Positions 24,601-27,713 of a DNA stretch of 27,713 nucleotides are shown here, piece by piece. Positions within the stretch are counted from its first letter, which is position 1. Every line of letters starts with the position of its first letter. The position numbers were made by a program, and so were the translations under genes. The stretch lies in NCBI GenBank assembly GCA_964371995.1, contig CAYJPG010000030.1, positions 1 through 27,713 on the forward strand. Direction: 5' to 3'. The notes under the pieces were generated by a model that was given only the letters and a program-made list of their open reading frames with translations, had not been told where the DNA came from and ran no database searches. The stretch comes from SHZI01 sp964371995 (GTDB taxonomy: Bacteria; Pseudomonadota; Gammaproteobacteria; Steroidobacterales; GCA-2729495).

Positions 24601-24897
24601 GGTCGCAACTGGGAAGTCATGGGCTACGTCACCAACGTCTTTGACGATGACACGGTGGCTTCGGTACTCGGCGGGCCCAGCCTCTCCTGCTGCTTCATTC
24701 TCGGCAGCGGTATCGACATCAGCGGCCGCGAACCACCGTCTGATGATCCGGGTGGCGACCCCAGCGATGGCGACCAGGCACCTTTCGAACCCGGCAAGAC
24801 CGTTACCGTTGAGCTGCCGCAGTTCCGTGCTGCCTTCGCACCGGACCCGCGCGTTATCGGCATCCGTGCCCGCTACAAGTTCGGCGGTTCAGAGTAG
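21664..24897 (+). CDS. TonB-dependent outer-membrane receptor
   Basis: Imports a scarce or large ligand across the outer membrane, driven by TonB-ExbB-ExbD. The start is the ATG at 21664 (MAIIRRSCTLAVVTSL), with an excellent ribosome-binding site; 1077 aa. A signal peptide ends near TGWAQ, followed by the TonB box region IEEVIVTTRKREESLQEVPIAV. The plug domain has TRITIRGLSPTRGRQN, VLVDGIDVSTEA and VDIERIEVVKGPQMALYGR. The beta-barrel shows repeated aromatic strands such as SWQVKDDLNAYASWSRAEKPGG and LEYKPEKLVVWEIGAKSQWL. Near the end an acidic Pro/Gly-rich loop (PPSDDPGGDPSDGDQ) precedes the last strands, and the chain ends IRARYKFGGSE instead of on an aromatic residue. It is large for the family, with long extracellular loops containing several Cys. 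Ligand unknown; no siderophore gene is nearby. Confidence 0.95.
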   Translation: MAIIRRSCTLAVVTSLVCSPALLTLPVTGWAQIEEVIVTTRKREESLQEVPIAVNAISAAEIDRKAISSVADITKGLSSIEFDEGASKSDTRITIRGLSPTRGRQNVAVLVDGIDVSTEAISSSGGGVLLNTRLVDIERIEVVKGPQMALYGRSAFAGAIQYITKDPSNEFEATVAADANGDDQYSATLGLSGPVFGDKLGLRFNAAVWDEPGFYDNTITGHSLGDDEGYGLALSAKSQLTDSFSLKFRAEYQDQQTGPAATAFMKFNTETVVPTTASSTYTDPVSGIVHPALFRCFERLSSKGWNDALTSRNDRLYDPNYTPTGPALTVPANQAPNPVLYSSPYCETAVAGFSGAPGKFDKSAIAVSPNPWTNDDYEGMDRQLIRLSMIGEWELEKGTLTFRSGYIKEDAVESADNGKFAFSPDPASISPLTGGGYLDGNPNAFTVDTDKTTTQFSQELMYRTNLDGPTQLTVGALYWNEEVDNDTYSVTLQSSGSHCAWSSVTGQTFEELGLFDTRPDLAGTSCYGYAERAVAPLARGGFNYTDGQPYNGIQGYIQDAVSPADRDTDHRSLFGMVEYEFTDSIKGTFEGRYSVETVDVTGPLFLDPNASGGPGSWVPCGIFFRPCTDDYLFGQYGPFYSKANFEAPNIGLQWDASGNYTIVSADAVRAGTGYDIWAPDYLFTSGPLKGNTYRSAIPATCLADPTVQQRLANFDAGGGDPFDMFNPFCVSSISRDDSWFSPKLTLSWQVKDDLNAYASWSRAEKPGGFATLSIGSSGLNRELLEYKPEKLVVWEIGAKSQWLDRTLILNTAFFFQDFTDKQTLVSVLNTVGDRLVNKLENVDGAEVYGLELEATWAPEATFLGGNWQFNGAYTWLDAQYVGAEVENTSFTFISAANSCRMKEVGRQSTVCLVSLDGKKLEDAPEGKFTGSIAYNLPLAEDLSFFAETDFMWVARRYIEATNENWVEPDTNVDLRLGMRGRNWEVMGYVTNVFDDDTVASVLGGPSLSCCFILGSGIDISGREPPSDDPGGDPSDGDQAPFEPGKTVTVELPQFRAAFAPDPRVIGIRARYKFGGSE

Positions 24898-24907
24898 GCA
24901 CGGCAAG

Positions 24908-26326
24908 TCAGGCAACAACCACTTTCAGCTCAAGGAAGTCAGCCAGGCCGAACTCGCCCCACTCGCGACCGTTGCCGGACTGTTTGAAGCCGCCGAAGGG
25001 TGCATTGAGCGGCAGATCCGCGCCGTTGATGTGTACCATCCCGGCGCGGATCCGGCCCGCGGCCCGCCTCGCAGCGGCCGGATCAGCGGCCCACACATAG
25101 GCGGCAAGTCCGTAGGGCGTGTCATTGGCAATACGGATTGCCTCGTTCTCATCGCCATACGGCAGGATGCTCAATACCGGCCCGAAGATTTCTTCGCGGG
25201 CGATCTTCATGTCATTGCGCACAGCCGCGAACACCGTGGGGCGCACATAAAAACCCTGCGCCAGTCCCGACGGCCGGCCGGGGCCACCGCATACCAGCGT
25301 CGCACCCTCCTCCATACCGGCACGGATCAGGCGCTGGATCTTGTCGAACTGTGTCCGGCTCACGACCGGGCCGAGCTGTGTGGCCGCATCACGGGGATCA
25401 CCGACCACCATGGCCTCAGCGACCTCCTTTGCCAGCGCAGCGGCCCGCGTGTGAAGCGCCGCGGGCACCAGCATCCGGCTCGGCGCATTACAGCTCTGGC
25501 CGCTGTTGCTGAAGCAGTCCTTCACACCCCAGCGCACGGCAGCTTCCAGACTCTGCTCGTCCAGAATCAGCAACGGCGACTTGCCGCCCAGTTCTTGATG
25601 CACACGTTTCACCGTATCGGCCCCGGCCATGGCAACCGCGATTCCCGCGCGCGTAGAGCCGGTGAAAGACAGCATGTCGACGCCCGGATGCGCAGCGATG
25701 GCCTGCCCCACCCCCGGCCCGTCGCCATGGACGAGATTGAAAACCCCCGGTGGCACGCCCGCTTCATGGATCACTGCTGCGAAGAGGCTCGCAGACAGCG
25801 GTGCGATCTCGCTCGGCTTCAGCACCATCGTGCAGCCGGCGGCCAGCGCCGGCACCACCTTGCAGGCGATCTGGTTGATCGGCCAGTTCCAGGGCGTAAT
25901 AAAACCGCATACACCGACCGGCTCGCGCAGCAGCAGCATGCCGTCGCGCTCTTCGCTGAAGCGGAAGGTCTGCAGCACTTCGAGCATCGTGGCAAGATGC
26001 GCAGCACCGATTCCTGCCTGGGATCGGCAAGCAAAGGCGAGTGGCGCACCCATCTCCTCGCTGATCGCCGCACCAATTTCATCCTGGCGACGCCGAAAGG
26101 CATCGAGTACACGCCCGATGAGCGCACTGCGTTCTGCCACCGTGCTGTGCGCATAGGTCTCGAAAGCTCGCCGGGCCGAGACAACGGCACGATCGACATC
26201 AGCCGGGCCGCCAAGCGAAATCGTGGCAATACGCTGTTCAGTGGCCGGGTTGATTACGGGACAGTCCTGCGGCCGTTGTGGATCCACCCACTGGCCATCG
26301 ATGTAGAACTGGCGATAGTCAGTCAT
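24908..26326 (-). CDS. NAD(P)-dependent aldehyde dehydrogenase
   Basis: Oxidises an aldehyde to the acid in the cytoplasm. At 472 aa it matches the ALDH superfamily. Catalytic residues are visible: Asn147 (ITPWNWPINQ), Lys170 (MVLKPSE), general base Glu245 (VHQELGGKSP) and nucleophile Cys279 (NSGQSCNAPSR); the late motif EEIFGPVLSILPY is also present. The gene is convergent with the TonB receptor, with stops only 10 bp apart, and divergent from the next gene by 56 bp. The ribosome-binding site GAGGGGAG precedes the ATG at 26326. The NAPSR following the Cys resembles the C-N-A/P-S-R pattern of broad-specificity, aromatic-aldehyde type ALDHs; the actual substrate is not known. Confidence 0.94.
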   Translation of the reverse strand: MTDYRQFYIDGQWVDPQRPQDCPVINPATEQRIATISLGGPADVDRAVVSARRAFETYAHSTVAERSALIGRVLDAFRRRQDEIGAAISEEMGAPLAFACRSQAGIGAAHLATMLEVLQTFRFSEERDGMLLLREPVGVCGFITPWNWPINQIACKVVPALAAGCTMVLKPSEIAPLSASLFAAVIHEAGVPPGVFNLVHGDGPGVGQAIAAHPGVDMLSFTGSTRAGIAVAMAGADTVKRVHQELGGKSPLLILDEQSLEAAVRWGVKDCFSNSGQSCNAPSRMLVPAALHTRAAALAKEVAEAMVVGDPRDAATQLGPVVSRTQFDKIQRLIRAGMEEGATLVCGGPGRPSGLAQGFYVRPTVFAAVRNDMKIAREEIFGPVLSILPYGDENEAIRIANDTPYGLAAYVWAADPAAARRAAGRIRAGMVHINGADLPLNAPFGGFKQSGNGREWGEFGLADFLELKVVVA

Positions 26327-26382
26327 GCTGCTGCTCCCCTCATGCTTGTAAAGCGCGCGGCTGCTCCGGCATTGTGGCGCAA

Positions 26383-27713
26383 ATGAACCGCAAGCTCATC
26401 ATCGGCGCCCTGCTGGGCGCTGGCATCATCGCCGGAGCCTGGTGGCTGTGGCCGGGGCATGACTCAGGGTCCGGCAGCCTGCCGCAGCTGCTGACCAACA
26501 TACGCGGTCGCGCACAGGATGCACCGCTGGCCGCCGGTGGCAGTTTTTTCCTGCTCTATGTGCTGACCGCGGCGCTGGGTATTCCCGGCGCGATTTTGCT
26601 GACGACGGCGGCCGGTGCAATTTTTGGCACGCTGCAGGGACTGGTAATGGTGTCCTTTGCCAGCAGCATCGGTGCAACGCTGAACCTGCTGGCCGCACGC
26701 TTTCTGTTCCGGCCGCTGGTCGAACGCCGCTTTGCGGCCAGCATGGAACGCGTGAACGCCGGCATCCGCGAGGAAGGCGTCTGGTATCTGTTTGCCTTGC
26801 GCCTGGTGCCGCTGTTTCCCTTCTTCGTCATCAATGCCGTGATGGGGCTGACCCGGCTGCCCGCGCGCAGTTTTTACTGGATCAGCCAGATCGGGATGTT
26901 GCCGGGAACGCTGGTATACGTGAATGCAGGCACACAACTCGGACGCATCGATTCCGTGAGCGGCATCATGTCGCCCACGCTGCTGGCTTCCTTCGCGCTG
27001 CTCGGAATCTTTCCATTACTGGCACGCTGGTCGGTAGCGGCACTCCGCATCCGGCAGCGCTATGCGCGTTTCGAGTGGCCGCGTCAGTTCGATGCCAACC
27101 TGGTGGTGATCGGCGCCGGCGCAGCCGGGCTGGTCAGCGCTTATGTGGCCGCAGCAGCGCGCGCCAAAGTTGTGCTGATTGAATCCGGCGCGATGGGTGG
27201 CGACTGCCTGAACAGCGGCTGTGTGCCGAGCAAGGCGCTGATCCGCTCGGCACGGCTGGCCGATTACCAGCGTCGCGCTGCCGAGTTTGGCCTGAACCAG
27301 GCGACACCGGGCACGGACTTCAAGCGCGTCATGCAGCGGGTCCACGATGTGATCGCCCGCATCGAACCACATGACTCGGTGGAACGCTATACGGCGCTCG
27401 GCGTGGAATGCATCAGGGGTCAGGCGCAGATCAGTTCGCCATGGGTGGTCACGGTCAACGGACGCGAGATCAGGACACGCGCCATCGTGATCGCCACCGG
27501 CGGCAGTCCGGCGCTACCACCTGTCCCCGGACTTGGCGACATCCCCTACGTCACTTCCGACAGCCTGTGGGCACTCACAGAACTGCCGCGGCGCCTGCTG
27601 GTGCTCGGCGGCGGCCCGATCGGCTGCGAGATGGCCCAGGCTTTTCGCCGGCTCGGCAGCGAGGTGACGCTCGTCGAACGCCTGCCACGGCTGCTCGACC
27701 GGGAGGACGAAGC
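26383..27713 (+). CDS. TVP38/DedA-family membrane domain fused to mercuric-reductase-like flavoprotein (partial, 3' cut)
   Basis: One uninterrupted frame of 443 codons runs off the window end. Residues 1-225 are a TVP38/TMEM64 (VTT) membrane domain: an N-terminal helix (LIIGALLGAGIIAGAWWLW), a re-entrant GIPGAILLTTAAGAIFG, and YLFALRLVPLFPFFVINAVMG with the conserved Arg, then further helices. After a basic linker (RIRQRYARFEWPRQ) a class I pyridine-nucleotide-disulfide oxidoreductase begins: FAD motif VVIGAGAAGL (241-250), redox pair GGDCLNSGCVPSKALIR with Cys275 and Cys280, ATGGSPALPP, and the NAD motif VLGGGPIGCE (407-416). This resembles MerA and dihydrolipoamide dehydrogenase, but there is no mer operon here and no heavy-metal N-terminal domain. 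The natural substrate is unclear; membrane-tethered thiol or quinone redox chemistry is possible. The start ATG is the first good one; the ribosome-binding site is weak. Confidence 0.9.
   Translation, partial: MNRKLIIGALLGAGIIAGAWWLWPGHDSGSGSLPQLLTNIRGRAQDAPLAAGGSFFLLYVLTAALGIPGAILLTTAAGAIFGTLQGLVMVSFASSIGATLNLLAARFLFRPLVERRFAASMERVNAGIREEGVWYLFALRLVPLFPFFVINAVMGLTRLPARSFYWISQIGMLPGTLVYVNAGTQLGRIDSVSGIMSPTLLASFALLGIFPLLARWSVAALRIRQRYARFEWPRQFDANLVVIGAGAAGLVSAYVAAAARAKVVLIESGAMGGDCLNSGCVPSKALIRSARLADYQRRAAEFGLNQATPGTDFKRVMQRVHDVIARIEPHDSVERYTALGVECIRGQAQISSPWVVTVNGREIRTRAIVIATGGSPALPPVPGLGDIPYVTSDSLWALTELPRRLLVLGGGPIGCEMAQAFRRLGSEVTLVERLPRLLDREDE

Noticed and set aside
24575..26386. Plus-strand open frame of 603 codons across the receptor end and the aldehyde dehydrogenase
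   Set aside because: It is antisense to a complete aldehyde dehydrogenase with all catalytic residues and overlaps the receptor in another frame. It is Arg/His/Pro rich without a recognisable domain.
26383..27713. Classical mercury-resistance gene merA
   Set aside because: There is no MerR, MerT or MerP nearby, no heavy-metal-binding N-terminal domain, and the N-terminus is a membrane domain. The C-terminal Cys pair needed for Hg binding lies beyond the window.

Overview
This window looks like a chromosomal segment of a high-GC Gram-negative bacterium, most likely a gammaproteobacterium. The grounds are a homodimeric AceE-type pyruvate dehydrogenase E1, proteins with exosortase sorting tails (VPLPA/PEP-CTERM type), a long TonB-dependent receptor, and a REP-like hairpin with the GTAGGAGCGGCTTCAGCC core common in Xanthomonadales and Pseudomonas relatives. 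No phage, IS element, CRISPR array, tRNA or rRNA was recognised.

Layout. (1) 1-1358 (+): C-terminal half of aceE, closed by a hairpin terminator at 1381-1412 with no aceF behind it. (2) 1437-5187 (-): four secreted proteins in tandem, each with an N-terminal signal peptide and a C-terminal sorting tail (short P-rich motif, hydrophobic helix, Arg cluster). Three have their own hairpin terminators, so they look separately transcribed. Two are paralogues sharing a CGxxxCYEYD N-terminus but carrying different sorting tails. No exosortase lies in the window. (3) 5371-7764 (-): a membrane-anchored penicillin-acylase-type Ntn amidase, divergent from the next block. (4) 7853-16748 (+): a tight seven-gene unit for propionyl-CoA to succinyl-CoA. 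The order is CitE/CLYBL-like CoA ester lyase, methylmalonyl-CoA mutase, propionyl-CoA carboxylase beta, carboxylase alpha, MeaB GTPase chaperone, methylmalonyl-CoA epimerase, and an orphan ParA-type ATPase. Gaps run from -4 to 32 bp. (5) 16783-18421 (-): a DedA membrane protein and a FabD-like acyltransferase. (6) 18513-21442 (-): a REP-like hairpin, an aldo/keto reductase and a thiamine-diphosphate enzyme with a Tat-type leader. (7) 21664-24897 (+): a TonB-dependent receptor whose promoter region has a tandem GGTCAAC repeat, convergent with an aldehyde dehydrogenase (24908-26326, -). (8) 26383 to the end (+): a single reading frame joining a TVP38/DedA-family membrane domain to a mercuric-reductase-like flavoprotein; it runs off the window.

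How the parts fit. Block 4 is a complete module for carboxylating propionyl-CoA, epimerising the product and rearranging it to succinyl-CoA. The lead lyase may clear the C5 CoA esters that inactivate the B12 mutase, as human CLYBL does. Blocks 6-7 could form a small uptake and oxidation unit (receptor, 2-oxo-acid/aldehyde ThDP enzyme, AKR, ALDH), but this rests on proximity only. The least ordinary items are the Tat-leader ThDP enzyme, the membrane-flavoprotein fusion, the ParA in a B12-pathway operon, the Glu-for-Asp change in the CoA lyase, and the sorting-tail exchange among the exosortase substrates.
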